A stretch of DNA of 64,000 nt from Rugalucina vietnamica (GCA_964017185.1 OZ024884.1:14978048-15042047); one strand, 5' to 3'; shown: positions 11,847-23,270, counted from the first letter of the stretch. A program made the numbers and translations. Notes: a model not told the origin generated them from the letters alone.

Positions 11847-12116
11847 TTCTCCATAAACAAGATCATTGGTATATTTTCAAAACTGATGGTAGAATTAAAG
11901 ATGATTTATAAATCTTCAACTTTAATGTTCACTTTTTTGTAATGGGTTGATTGCCTTTGTACAGGGTCACAAAACGCTGGATAAGTACCAAGATTGCGGA
12001 ATTCTACAATCTTAATTCTGTCATTTTTCACAAGATCGCGCTAAACAGTGATCTTGCTGATCACGGTATTCGACTAGTTTCCCTAACTGCACTAGACCAT
12101 TCTCGCCCCCCACTAA

Positions 12117-12718
12117 CAGTTGAAGCATTCCTGAAAAACCGTCACATTTTTTGTGACCAAACATCGTCACATTTTTATCATTTTTCAACGTCTTTACTTC
12201 CCGCCCTGTTACCAGAAAAATGCAAAACAAAAGCTTGGAAGATACATCATAAGGTTATAGACCTGGGAACCAGACAATATATGGGTACCTGCCCAATAAG
12301 TAGGTCTAAAATGGCTCCAAACTTCACAAATGACAACTTTTTTGGGTATGCTTTTGGCATTTTATATATGTCAGAGTAACTGAGAACTGTTCGCTGATAT
12401 TTTTCACAAACTTAAATGTTTGAAGTATTGATAACTGTTCTCAAAAGGTTAATTACGCCAGATATAAAGCCAATTACAAGATTACGCGGTTTAAAAACTT
12501 AAAAAAATCGTGAATTGTGATGGTTTTTGGTCACACTTTTTACTGAGTGGGACAAAAAAATGGTCACATTTGTATAATTTCTTGTTTTTTCGGAAATGTG
12601 ACTAAAAAATCGTCACATTCAATCATGCTTGTTACAAAGTGAACATTTACCTTCACACAAAATGGGACGAAATACCGTCACAAACAAATGTGACGGTTTT
12701 TCAAGAATGCTTCAACTG
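12117..12718. mobile_element. 602-bp element with ~35-bp terminal inverted repeats
   Basis: The left end is cagttgaagcattcctgaaa followed by aaccgtcacatt; the right end mirrors it, finishing gaatgcttcaactg. The interior repeats the motif cgtcacatt several times in both orientations. No transposase is visible. Confidence 0.75.
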
Positions 12719-13575
12719 ACTACCAAATGAGCTATTGCTCTCGAGCCAGTTTCTTAAATGGTATGAAAGTATTCTGTTGGTATGAAAGTATTCTGTTTCA
12801 TTCATTTGGATTTTTTTTTTGAAACATGACAAACAACTATAGAAATTTTTGAGAATTTTATTTTGTAAGAAATGTCTAACATCAAAATACTAACAATGAA
12901 GTATAGATATAATCTTTATGTGTAGTAAATCTGACAGAAAAATACAAGACGAATGAGAAACTTGACAAAATTATACAGTTCAATGTTTGATGTAAAATAT
13001 ATGTATGAGGCATAAGCCAAGTCGGAATTCAGCCAAAATTGCAATATCTGGCTAAGCCAAGTTGGAATTCCTATTTTGAAGAAACTCCTATATTGCTTAG
13101 GTAGACTCCAGATCTGGATAATTTCCTTATTAAGATGATTGTGCTCAAAACTCACACCACTTTAGCTGTTTAAAGCAATACAAAAATAATGTTTATCAAA
13201 CTGCCCTGTAGCTTTCATGAAGTATTTCTCAAAGTCGAATCATTTTTTTCTGGTTTTGGACCTGTCAATATTGAAATCTTCTTTAGTTCATTTTGTTCTG
13301 TCAAAATCAACATGGACTTGTTCCACAATATATCTTGTGTCCAGATAAAGTGGTCTCATAAAAGATTTGGTTTTCTGGTTCTTCACATTTTCTAAGTTGA
13401 ATTTTGTGATATATAATTTTTACTTAACTAGCAGGGCAGTTGAATTTTCTGGTTATTTGATTCAAGATGAGATTGACAATTAGATATATTTTGATTTGTT
13501 GGTTGGAAGTTTTAATAATAATTTTATATTACATTAATTCAAGCAAAGCGCTCACAAAAAACAAACTAATTAAAT
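12719..13575. other. AT-rich stretch, nothing recognised
   Basis: Direct duplications are short (ggtatgaaagtattctgtt twice at about 12759-12798; ccaagt(c/t)ggaattc twice near 13020 and 13060). No exon or element ends are seen. Confidence 0.4.
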
Positions 13576-13792
13576 GAGCTGCATCATGAGAAAACCGAAT
13601 TTTTGCCTATGCGAAAACAAAGGCACAGATCACTGCGAAGCTGATCAGCGCCTTTGTTTTCGCTATAGTACAATTCCTTTTCTCCCTAAATTGGAAATTT
13701 CAAGTTTCTAGCCATCTTCTGTACCTGCGCAGGCCGGTTTGTGTCAGACCTGGTCGGACACCCCGAAGACTGTTTTTTCTCACTCATGGCTC
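13576..13792 (+). mobile_element. Family A copy 5, left hairpin stem deleted
   Basis: The ends gagctgcatcatgagaaaac and ttttctcactcatggctc are present. The hairpin lacks the left inner stem: aaaggcacagatcactgcga runs straight into the right arm. Confidence 0.8.
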
Positions 13793-14980
13793 AAATATAG
13801 GTGGTGAACTCAAAGGTAGTCTTGTAATTTTACACATTATGAAAAATAGTTGTTTCATAACAATAAATATACATACAAATATTGCAATGTAAGTCAAGTT
13901 TGCTGTAGTAAATGAACACTAGATATTTTAAAGCACTTATGTCAGAGTAGCAAAACCTAGTACTATTAACTGAAAAAAAAAAAAGAAAAAAAAATAACAT
14001 GTTTATAACTAATCTAACCGAAAGAACCAAAATTTCTCATTTTGTCATAAAAATCCCCACCTAAATGTCTATAAGCTAAAAAGTTACATACCAATAACTG
14101 TTGAATATCTGATGATTTAACACAAACATGTTTTATCTTTAAACTGCCCGTTTCTACGAGTAACTTATGACTACAAACTTATGCAACACAATCATGCACA
14201 AATATGGGTGTCTGCATATCTAAAAAGACTAAACATGCGAAATAAATTACAACATCAAAATGATTCATCTATTTACAGCAGTTCAAATGTTAACATTCAC
14301 CCTTAGCGTCTTGCAAATTAAGATTTTGGACACTTTGCGTTAACAAATATGCTCTACTATTCAGATGGGTTAATTTACACATCCATGTAACAGACAGACC
14401 AAAATAACATCACTAAATTATGTTCATTATTTTTTTTTATGCTTGCATTTATACTGATTGTAAGTTCAAATTTCTTTGGTATTTCAGCAAAGGAACAGCT
14501 CTTTTCTGTTTCTATGTGAAGTATACAGATAAAAAGAATTGTTTGGTCCGTTCAGTGCAATGTCAAGTAAAATAAAATGATTGCATTGATAATTTATGTA
14601 TGGTTCCAAAGTGCATTTTTGTGTTGCAAATTGCATAAAAAATAACAGTTTTGTATTCAAAATTTTGACCTGCAAATGTGGTATAATTTTACATGTCCAC
14701 AAAAATATTGTGTAATGTTTATGCTATAAACGTACATGTATGTTAAACTGAATTTGTAAAATCGAAACATTCAAAACCAAACAGATTTTTAACACAAAAA
14801 AGTAAAACAGTAATACAATAACTCTGTCAGTACCATAATTAAACAAAGGTACAGATGTACTAAAGAAACCAACCGTCATAAGAACAATGACTTAGTTTTT
14901 TAGGCCAATGTTATGTACAGAATATTTACAAGGCTGTTTTTTACACACCTCTTACTCTAGTACAGATGCTTTCCCCATGC
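13793..14980. other. AT-rich stretch, nothing recognised
   Basis: It contains an A-rich run at 13974-13996 and no exon with splice sites. It lies downstream of the CD63 gene, which is read from the opposite strand. Confidence 0.4.
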
Positions 14981-15083
14981 GTGTACTGTATCATGCGTGT
15001 ACTGTATCATGTGTGTACTGTATCATGTGTGTACTGTATCATGCATGTACTGTATCATGTGTGTACTGTTACTACTGTATCAT
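14981..15083. repeat. 16-bp minisatellite, about 6 units
   Basis: The unit is gtactgtatcatgygt, repeated in direct orientation with C/T changes. The last unit is interrupted by a tactgtt insertion. Confidence 0.9.
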
Positions 15084-15483
15084 GAGCGATCAAAGCTACA
15101 AGCAAGCAAGCTGATATGCCTGAAGATTGTGCAATGTGCTTTTAATTGCCCAAACTGAAACATTTTAAGTGCCCTTCAACAAGTCTAGTCTGCAAGTCAC
15201 TCTGCATATGCATACTATATGTACAGAACGTTTGTTAGTTTTTCGATGGGTGTTTATCTGATCCCATTAAAAATTAATGAACTTGAAGAGGTAGCTTTGA
15301 TTCCATATCCAACAAATAGAAATGTACATTGATTTGACCTCTAATGGCAAAACATTCTAACTATTTATTGAATTTAAAAAAAAATATTTACAAGAAAGAA
15401 CAGTTTTGCTTATAAAATAATTCCAAACACCGAAAACTACGAACTGACTGCAAGAGTCGTTGAATTCTTGATTGTTATAAAAT

Positions 15484-15717
15484 GAGCCTTCGCATGAGAA
15501 AACCAACAATTTGCATACGCGAAAACAAAGACGCAGATCAGCTGTGCCATAACTGCACAGCTGATCAGCGCCTTTGTTTTCGCCACACCGATAGTACTAT
15601 TTCTCTTCTACTTATATTCAAAGTTTCAAGCTTCTAGCTTTATGCTATGACAGTACAGACTGGTTCGGTCGGACCTGTTCGGAAACCTAAATTGTTGGTT
15701 TTCTCATGCACAGGCTC
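15484..15717 (+). mobile_element. Family A hairpin MITE copy 6
   Basis: It has the full layout: end gagccttcgcatgagaaaac, hairpin cagctgtgccataactgcac, the ~110-bp unique arm with tcaagcttctagc and tgttcggaaacc, and terminal mirror tctcatgcacaggctc. Confidence 0.85.
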
Positions 15718-16283
15718 AAAATGATTTGAGTACAAAAAATTGCATTGTAATTAACCAAGAGCTGTCTTCCGATTTTTTGACACAACAAATTTTCTAAACT
15801 GCTTCTCTAAATTGAAAGCACTTTCTGTCTTATACACATTTTGAGAGTGATTCTTGCCAGCACTGAACATCCTTTGAAAATCGCATTGACAAGGCCAATG
15901 TACATGTATGCTCACATTTATAGAAACAATATAAAAATTCTTTTTTTTTATTAATATTTCAGTCCAAAATTATCTCTTTCTTGTGTTTTAAACTCAAAGA
16001 CTTGCTGCATGATTTCATTTTGATAGTTCCACATCTTACGACTTATTCAGATTTCATCCTTCACAGAAAAGATAAGCGACAGATTTGATGATAATTTTAG
16101 GATAAGTTTTCCTTATTTCTTCATAAAAACCAATTTGGCGTGCACTCAATAGAATCGCCTCGGCAAGGTGATTCTAATGAGTACCCACAATATTGTTTTT
16201 ATGAAGAAATTCACTCCATAATTATGATCAAATATGCATCCTATGACCCTAACAGCTTCACTGTTTTATAGTTCATCTAGTGA
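15718..16283. other. CD63 3' flank, with a diverged family B piece
   Basis: This is the presumed 3' untranslated region and flank of the minus-strand CD63 gene. A reverse AATAAA (tttatt) lies at 15947-15952. Positions about 16130-16215 match the centre of family B (gaatcgcctcgg ... ggtgattctaatgagtaccc), diverged. Confidence 0.4.
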
Positions 16284-19200
16284 TTACACGACCTCGTACT
16301 CCTTTTTGATGGCTCGTCCCAAACAACAGGCGAATAAGATTCCGACAATCTGAAATGGTGAAAATAAAACATGATAACACATGCACAGAAAAGGTGAAAA
16401 TAAAACATGATTAAATGAGCAATGGACAAATAATTTCAGCATCGTAATAGCTTAGTTTCTAAGTCACCATTTGATGATTGACATATCCTCTTATGTTGTA
16501 TGTACATATACAACCAGAGTGAAATAAAAGGTGATGCTATGTTATGTTATGCTACTATCATATAAAGACGGGACCTCAGGTTATTTGTATTTATTTTTGT
16601 GGTTTAACATCCCAGTCAGTCAACAATTTTGTAGGGTCTAAACCACTGATTCCTTGGTAAACCAGTTCTATGGGGAATTTGTTTCCTGCTGAATGTTAAA
16701 CAGTGCCAGTGGGGATCAAACCAAGGACCTCTTGATTTAGTGTCTGACACTCCACCATTACCACTAGGCTTGCTCCCAGCAGGCACATGACGTCACAATA
16801 ACGTCAGATCGATGTCGATGCGACGTCATGATCATTTTTGATGTCGATCTGACGTCATTCTGACGTCATGTGCCTGCTGGGCTGTCACACTTCACAGGAG
16901 CAATCTTAAGGTATTAGGATGGTTGAGTGGGAATATGGGTCCCTGCCCATTTGGGAATAGTTGTGCCTCCAGGCAAAGTTTCTCTGCCGACTGGCCATCT
17001 TGATTACTGATTAATGGTTAGCTGCTCAGGTCTGAGCCTGCCCAGGTACATGTAAAGTGGTTTCAAGTCAAACCGTCTATCCATTAAACCATACTGGCTT
17101 ACTTCGGTGGTTATATTTGAAGCACTTTTTGGACTTCGTGACATCTTAATTCTGGATTAAAGTCCCAAAAAATGGAGGCAACATCCTGACACGACCATAG
17201 CTGTTGAATGGGATGTTAAGCATCAATTCAAACAATGATTAAGGCATTCGCGAAGGAAATTTCTTAAGCAAGACTATCATAATTTTGTTGCTGTATAAAA
17301 TACAAAACATTTTCTGACATTTAATTTTTTCTATCATATTTAGCCATAAGTTTACCTGAATAAACGCTAAAGCTATCCCTACAGCTCCGACAATGTATAT
17401 TTTATCTTCTACCCATTTGCCGAATTTATCTTTGCATCCTTGTGAGTAAATCCCAACTGGCGGATCGGTAGTCGGTGTGCATGTGGCGTCTTTTATGCAG
17501 CAGGATGTCGGCGTTGATCTATTGGCCACTGTTTGCCAGTCAGTGTAATTATGTATACCACAGCATTCGAACTGGAAATAAAAATTACAAGTGTTAGCTT
17601 TCCATGATAGCAAATAAAGTCTGCTGCCAGTGACTGCACAGCTGATCAGCGCATTTGTTTTCGCTCCATAGATTGTATGATGCCTCTTCTTTATAAATCC
17701 AAAATTTCAAGCTTCTATTTTGTCTTGCTGTACAGGCTGGTTTGTGACGAACCTGGTCTGAAACACAAATTGTTGGTTTTCTCAAAGCTCGATTATCAAA
17801 TAAATGAGCCGCCTCACGGGAAAACCAACAATTTGCATATGCGAAAACAAAGACGCAGATCAACTTCGCGGTAACCGCGAAGCTGATCAGCGCCTTTGTT
17901 TTCGCTACTCGGTTAGTACAATTCCTCCTCTACATGTACTTAAGGCCAAAATTTCAAGCTTCTAGCCTGCTTCTGTAGCTGTACAGGCCGGTTTGTGTCA
18001 GACCTGTTCGGAAACCACATGGTTGGTTTTTCCACGAGGTGGCTCAAATGATTTCTACAGGACACAGGCATTTCATTCTTCGAGACAAACTCGTTTAAAA
18101 TGCATGCTCATTTTTATGAAGCCAACTTGTTTAACTTGCTTCTCATATAAAGTCCAATTCGCATGCGCCAAAAATACACGTGTGTACATGTAAATATACT
18201 CCGGTGTGCAAATTTTACTCGGGGTAAGCAAATGGCGCATGCGAACGCAAATACACACCGGAGTATATTTACATACGGGTATATTTGCTCCCGGGTCTGA
18301 CCAGATGCAAATTTTATTTTTACAAATACACACGTGTAAATTTACTATTTTGTCCCATGTGAACCAAAGTAAAATTTACCCATGAGTATTTTTATTTCAA
18401 GTCAATATTCTGTTTTTAGATAACAAATTTTCACATTTTTTGTTCATAACTGATTATGTGACAGTTGCTGAAACTGTGGATATTGTTGCTATAAATAAGA
18501 GTTTATTGCCATTCATCACATTTTAGATCATATGCAGTGCAAACAGCCACACTATTTCTTCATCATTCTTGGTGAGGATTCTTGGGGTATTTTAATAGTA
18601 ATTCCTGTATACCGGCTAAGGTTATGCCTGACCATTACATGATTCTCCTCTGCTGCCAAAGTCTACAAGAACACCTTGAAGCAGCCTCTTCTTGTTTTGC
18701 AAATACAGAAAACTTAAATGAACAGGTTTTAATCCAGAAATGATAAATTTACATACAAAAATACTTCTGTTGATAAAACCCATGCAAACGCACTTTAAAT
18801 TTGCTCACAGGCTGATTTGCACACCGGAGTATATTTACACACCTGAGTATATTTACATGCGTGTATTTTTTGCGCATCAGGCCTAGAAATTTTTCTGAGG
18901 ACCTACTCGTCCTGTGGGGCGAGTTGTAAACAATTTTCACTCGTCCTTACTGCTGGTGCACTCGTCCTTAAAATCTGGATTTCAAAAGAGACAAAAATCA
19001 TCAAAAACTAATGTCGCTCTACTTCGACATTTTTGTCTACTTTCGATATCAAAATGGAAATGCTCCATTATTTGATTTTTGGTGTAAGTCGTTTTATCAA
19101 ATGACGATAAAACCCGGGCGATAGTACGGCGCGCTGTGAATAAAATGACCAATGCTTTCCGGTATTTGGATCATGTACCGGATTTTATTGAGTTTCATTT

Positions 19201-22108
19201 ACTGCGGACTAGTGACGTAGTGCAAACATCCAGTTGACAATCAGAAACGAAATCTTCAGCTGATCTTGCATTTACGGACATTTACTGCCTCGAGTCAGTC
19301 CAAAAAATGATACTCGTCCTGTCTGTCGGGCGAGCCGGGGTCAATTTCCACTCGCCCGTATCGAACTTTCACTCGTAAATACGAGCGGACGTGTGGATTT
19401 TTCTAGGCCTGCGCATGCGAATTGGACTTAAGACTGCCATCCTTTTTGTGGGACATAAGCAAACAGCATAGCCCCAGATGGGGCTATTCTGTTTGCTTAG
19501 AGAATTTTCATCCAAAAATGAGATAAAAATTAAAAATCACCCCTAACATCCCTAAAAATGAAAATGCACTCATGATAATGATGGGTGATTCCATTCGTCA
19601 AATATGGGTTAAAGTGCACATCTCTGAAGAAACCACCTTGCTTAACCCAAATTTGATGAATAAATGAGGCTTAAATTCAGGCACTATGAGTATTACACAC
19701 ACAAAAATAAGACAAAAAAAAAAAAAATCCCCATATTTCGCATGTATACATACATCTTTTTGTACGTCATCCCAGACTTTGTTCCCATCCTTCATTGATT
19801 TCGTCATGTAGTCCTCGATCCAGTCATTAACTTGTCCCTTCATCACGAAGCCGGCAATACCCGCTGCTATTTCAAGTATGAATATGACTACCAGCAATAC
19901 AGCAAACTGAAAAATAACAAATGAGCAACTGAGTTAGGGTGTTTTTGCGTTTTGTTTTTGTCCTGGTCAACAATTTTACAGTCATGTCTGAATGGAGCTG
20001 CCAATTAACTTCCTGGGAATTAACTGAACTCCAAATATTGGAATTTTAAACTCCAACTTTTTTATTCTGACTCCAACTTTTTGAAAAGCCCTAATAGTCA
20101 TGATAGTCAAGTATGGGACCAATCCAACATTTTAGAACATACCTCACTTTAACTCCAATTTTCAAAATCCTAGAGAGAACTCTGTAACCAGTGTCTTGCT
20201 CAAGTACATAATTCAATAAGCTCATCAGGAAAACATGTCCGTGCAATGAATACCCCGCTAAACCCCACTTTTATAAAGTAAAACTGGGGTTTGCAGGATC
20301 ATACCTATCTTTCTTATTTTTGATCCAAGTCGGTTCTAACGTGTACCCACAATCTACGTTTTGATCAAAAATAAGAAAAATATCAACACTTTTCACCTAA
20401 AAATTTTCAATTTTTAAAGCTAAAAAAATCTCTGTGTATTGCATGGGCAAGTTTTCATAATGTTGGACTGCTCCACTTAGATTCGAACCCATGACCTCTT
20501 GTTTTGGAGTTTAATTCACCAGTCATTATTATGTAACCTTGGCTCCCCCATCAACAGGGAAGGGAGGGGATTATGACTTTTTAGTCTTCAATGCCCTGCA
20601 ATAGACCCCACCACTCAGGGACAAACTGGAGGCCAAAACTATGCTCTTTGCTCTGCCCCTCCCAACAAAAAAGCTTCCTGGGGTAAGGACCCTGTCATTT
20701 CCCCTGCACTGCCAGGACAATAAAAAAACAGTTGCCCCGCACTTTAGCCCGGCTATCCACCACCCTTTCCCAGCGTTAAAGTTTAAATACACTAAATTGA
20801 CCAATGCAAGAATATTTTGTAAAGATACATGTAGAAATGCTAATAATAAATATTATCAAACATGTTCATCTGATCTTTTCTAGAGTTTATATTAGCCAGA
20901 AAATTATTTAAAGTTTTAGAAAAACACAATCTTTGAAAATTTTTTGTACAGGCACATACAGCATCATGAATGTCAGGTGTTTAAAAATAAACAGGATCAT
21001 GTTTGTTTAAATTGATGCTTAATGTCCATGTAAACAGCTATGGTCATCATGGTCATGTCCGGAGTCCGGACCGAGCCTCCATTTTTCATATGGGACTATT
21101 ACCCAAAATTAGGACGTACATCAAAAAGTGCTTCAAATATGTATAACCATCGGTCCAAGTAAGCCATTAAGGCATATAATAAGTATGGATGGTTTGACTT
21201 GAACCACTTTTGCTGTGCAAGCTCAGACCCGAACGGTTAACCAGTAATCAGATGGTAAGTCTGCAGTGTATAAGCTTTGCCTGGAGGCACATAAGCTTTG
21301 CTTGGAGGCACAAGCAGGCTGAAGCAGCCCATCTATTTCTTTAAGCCCCAATCAATGGGAGGGGGCCCAAAGATACTTACAATCATTGTACAACAGTAGT
21401 TTTCTTTGATGGCTCCGCAGCATCCGAAAACGGCGATGAAAAAGATTATTACTCCAACTGCTATACATAACGCTGCCGCCGAACTGAACGACCCTTCTAT
21501 TAAGTCAAAATAGTCTTTCAGTTTCACCTGGACGTATGCTCCTACGGCTATGAGACCAATCGCAGCAAGCTGGAAAAAGAAAATCATAAATGAGAGTTCC
21601 CGTGAAAACAAAATTATCTGGGTTTCTGACCTGAGGTCTGATGCAAATTTATATGTAAATCATTTTGTTGATATGCATAAAACATATTTATTAATATCAA
21701 TAAGAAAGATAAAAAGAATGAACAATCAACAGTTGTTTTTTTTTATTACGTCCCACTCAACAGCTGAGTAGGAGAGTGAAAGATGTTACATCCTATGAGC
21801 CGTTTGCCTTTATTACGTCAGGGTGAACATTTGTCACCAACATGACAGGCATATATGTACCAGCCAGGTATCCAACCACCAACTTCTTGATTGCTAAGCG
21901 AATACGCTATCCATTACACTACCGCAATATTCCAATCTCTGGCCTTCAGTTAGATAGTAACACCTGGAAAGTCACATTCCTAGCAATTTTCCACAGGCAC
22001 TTGTAGCATAAAAATATACCCCACCCTTTCTATATATGACATATATAGAAAGGGTGGGGGTGCATTTTTATGCTACAAGTGCCTGTGCAATTTTCTCAGA
22101 ATCCGCAA

Positions 22109-22144
<36 letters not shown>

Positions 22145-22438
22145 CAGAATCGCTATTTTAACCAAATGTTTCAGCTGTCACAAGTAATTTAAACAATATA
22201 ATCCATACATCCTTTAATGTTGTACTAGGTCAGACAAAAATACCACGATAATCTATGGACTCTTTTTACTATAAAATCGGCAATATGACCATGAAAACGA
22301 TGTATATTACAACCCATGAAAAACTCAAAATGCAGCTGTCAACTTTTTTCACCTCGTAAAACTCGATATACTCACCACAAAAATTAAATTAAAGCCAAAT
22401 AACAAATATTTGACACATTTCATTCCACCTTCCACCAT
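16284..22438 (-). CDS. CD63: CD63-type tetraspanin, complete five-exon gene
   Basis: The minus-strand exons are 22438-22376, 21569-21381, 19906-19754, 17571-17356 and 16349-16284, all joining in phase 0 with GT donors and CAG acceptors, giving 228 aa. The protein starts MVEGGMKCVKYLLFGFNLIF and has four hydrophobic segments, GCCGAIKENYC after the second, a large extracellular loop with CCGIHNYTDW, PTSCC and a later GC (six cysteines), and the end FACCLGRAIKKEYEVV. CD63 orthologues share the MxVEGGMKC start, GCCGACKENYC and the GYEVM tail, so this is CD63 rather than CD9 or CD81. The C-terminal YEVV fits the YXXphi sorting signal that sends CD63 to late endosomes and lysosomes; membrane scaffolding in exosome and endosome biology is the known family role. 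An NRS site in the loop could be N-glycosylated. The introns carry SINEs, family A, B and D elements and a nested insertion. Confidence 0.95.
16585..16770 (-). mobile_element. SINE copy in CD63 intron 4
   Basis: Read in reverse, it has a tRNA-like head with a B-box-like tccttggtttgatcccc and the family tail (ttgactgactgggatgttaa). It is in the same transcriptional sense as CD63. Confidence 0.65.
16775..16881. repeat. 107-bp palindromic element rich in TGACGTCA
   Basis: The ends cccagcaggcacatgacgtc and gacgtcatgtgcctgctggg are exact mirrors. The centre holds gatcgatgtcgatgcgacgt and its mirror gatgtcgatctgacgtc. Several TGACGTCA-like octamers (the CRE/ATF consensus) occur inside. It abuts the SINE on its left. 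Confidence 0.85.
16960..17225 (+). mobile_element. SINE-like repeat, inverted partner of 21000-21312
   Basis: The tail reads catagctgttgaatgggatg then ttaagcatcaattcaaac. The reverse complement of the segment at 21000-21312 shares gtgcctccaggc, agtggttcaagtcaaacc, agcacttttt and atggaggc with it. Two copies thus lie head-to-head about 4 kb apart in the CD63 gene. Confidence 0.6.
17617..17790 (+). mobile_element. Family A copy 7, 5'-truncated
   Basis: It begins inside the hairpin at tgccagtgactgcacagctg and continues through the unique arm to ttggttttctcaaagctc. A complete copy follows in the same orientation 15 bp later, so two members are in tandem. Confidence 0.8.
17806..18045 (+). mobile_element. 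Family A copy 8
   Basis: Full length, with ends gagccgcctcacgggaaaac and tttttccacgaggtggctc. The hairpin stem is the TTCGCG variant (acttcgcggtaaccgcgaag), symmetric in both arms. Confidence 0.85.
18150..19429. mobile_element. Family D element copy 1, carrying a nested insertion
   Basis: The ends are aagtccaattcgcatgcg and cgcatgcgaattggactt. The body shares long stretches with the intact copy at 55431: acaccggagtatatttacat, tctgaccagatgcaaatttt, and tgcaaacagccacactattt followed by cttcatcattctt. Near its right end it is interrupted by a 534-bp element (18878-19411), absent from the other copy. Confidence 0.9.
18878..19411. mobile_element. 534-bp element nested in family D copy 1
   Basis: The ends caggcctagaaa and tttctaggcctg are perfect 12-bp inverted repeats, followed by less exact mirrors. 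The flanking direct repeat CGCAT (18873-18877 and 19412-19416) reconstitutes the empty sequence seen at the matching place of the 55431 copy. The interior repeats ctcgtcct and its mirror many times. No open frame is found. Confidence 0.9.
19433..19625. repeat. Family F hairpin repeat copy 1
   Basis: The hairpin is aagcaaacagcatagcccca followed by its mirror tggggctattctgtttgctt, then a conserved tail (aaaatgaaaatgcactcatg, cattcgtcaaatatgggtta). The same hairpin and tail recur at 59167. Confidence 0.75.
19938..20535 (-). mobile_element. SINE interrupted by a family B repeat
   Basis: The reverse-oriented SINE tail (tcctggtcaacaattttaca then gtcatgtc) starts near 19961. Its core includes accagtgtcttgctcaagta. 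The tRNA-like head (agattcgaacccatgacctc in reverse) lies at 20472-20535. Between core and head is a family B copy at 20223-20462. Confidence 0.65.
20223..20462 (+). mobile_element. Family B repeat copy 3
   Basis: It runs from catcaggaaaacatgtccgt to tgcatgggcaagttttcata, with the central hairpin damaged (gatccaagtcggttctaacg). It is inserted in a SINE and therefore younger than it. Confidence 0.8.
20536..20999. other. CD63 intron 2 stretch with a GC-rich repeat remnant
   Basis: Positions 20545-20785 are C-rich and resemble the interior of family E (gccccgcactttagcccggc, tatccaccaccctttccc), but no clean ends are seen. The remainder is AT-rich. Confidence 0.35.
21000..21312 (-). mobile_element. 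SINE-like repeat, inverted partner of 16960-17225
   Basis: It is the reverse-oriented relative of the repeat at 16960, ending in reverse with gacattaagcatcaatttaa. Part of the body (cataagctttgcytggaggc) is duplicated locally. Confidence 0.55.
21770..21925 (-). mobile_element. SINE-like copy in CD63 intron 1
   Basis: In reverse it begins with a tRNA-like head: gcggtagtgtaatggatagc, then a B-box-like ggttggatacc. The body includes tgttggtgacaaatgttcac. It seems to be a second SINE type; the 3' boundary is unclear. Confidence 0.5.
21993..22086. repeat. 94-bp near-perfect hairpin
   Basis: The left arm acaggcacttgtagcataaa is mirrored by the right arm tttatgctacaagtgcctgt, with inner arms ccaccctttctatatat and atatatagaaagggtggg. 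It lies in CD63 intron 1. Confidence 0.9.
22111..22140. repeat. Poly-A run, about 30 bp
   Basis: An uninterrupted A homopolymer follows tccgcaaat. Length may be affected by sequencing. Confidence 0.9.
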
Positions 22439-22914
22439 TCTGATGGTTTAGTTTGTCCTGTCTTACACGAAAAATAAGGAAAATTGAGCAAAAATGAAGC
22501 TTAATTGACAGCAAAGCTACACAAGCTTTCCACGTAGTAATTTGCCACCTGCTGTAATAATCCGCTAAAGAATATAGCTACCCAATTATCTTCAATGCAA
22601 TGGAATAAATAAATAAAATCCTTAATCCTTTGTAAGGAAAACTGCAAAATACTCTACACTATCCTCAATTGTAATGTTACTGATGATGGATTGTGTTAAA
22701 GGAATATTATATATTCGAAATGATTCACTTCAGTGATTTGTTGCGAAACACCGCGTAGAGATACACAATTAGCAAATGAAAACACTGTCACATGAGAATA
22801 CGTCATTTGTCACACTGTTCTGAATGCGGTACGGAAGCTTTAGTCGGGAAGAGCATGTACCGTATTCGTTCTAATATACACAGTGCGCATGATAGATTTG
22901 TTCAAAATACATAG

Positions 22915-22915
<1 letters not shown>
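22439..22915. other. CD63 5' flank
   Basis: This is the sequence upstream of the CD63 start codon on the minus strand. It should hold the 5' untranslated region and promoter, possibly with a non-coding first exon. I see no clear TATA box or strong motif. Confidence 0.35.

Positions 22916-22961
<46 letters not shown>
22916..22961. repeat. Poly-A run, about 45 bp
   Basis: A single long A homopolymer lies just left of a C-rich repeat segment. Confidence 0.9.
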
Positions 22962-22962
<1 letters not shown>

Positions 22963-23016
22963 GTCATGCTGCTCCTGTGCAAGTCGGCCAGGGGCAGATC
23001 ATCAGTAGCTAGGACA

Positions 23017-23270
23017 CAGTGGCGGATTAATGGATCGACCCCTGAGGCCCCTCCAGGGGGGGTCTTTGCTCCCTGCTCCCTGAAAGAAAATGACCTTTCT
23101 CCCCAGCTCCCTAAAATGTTTTTCCTCAGCCCCCTGCTCCCTGCTCCCTAAAATTCCGCTTTCTCCCCAAATCCCTGAAAATAAATGACCCTTCTCCCCA
23201 AATCCCTGAAAATAAATAGCCCTTCTCCCTGAATCCCCAAAACCCCTGGGAGGGCCTCACCCCTCACCCC
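23017..23270. repeat. C-rich repeat with ~31-bp tandem units and hAT-like left end
   Basis: The left end cagtggcggattaatggatc resembles the CAG-ended MITE at 5298. Inside, units of the type ccaaatccctgaaaataaat followed by gacccttctcc repeat in tandem at about 23160-23240. The flanks gaggcccctccaggggggg and cccctgggagggcctc are inverted. Confidence 0.6.

Noticed and set aside
11951-12379. 142-codon open frame on the plus strand
   Set aside because: It overlaps inverted-repeat element ends and includes the element's repeated cgtcacatt motif; low-quality protein composition.
14981-15083. CRISPR-like array
   Set aside because: Units are contiguous 16-mers without spacers, so this is a minisatellite in a eukaryotic genome.
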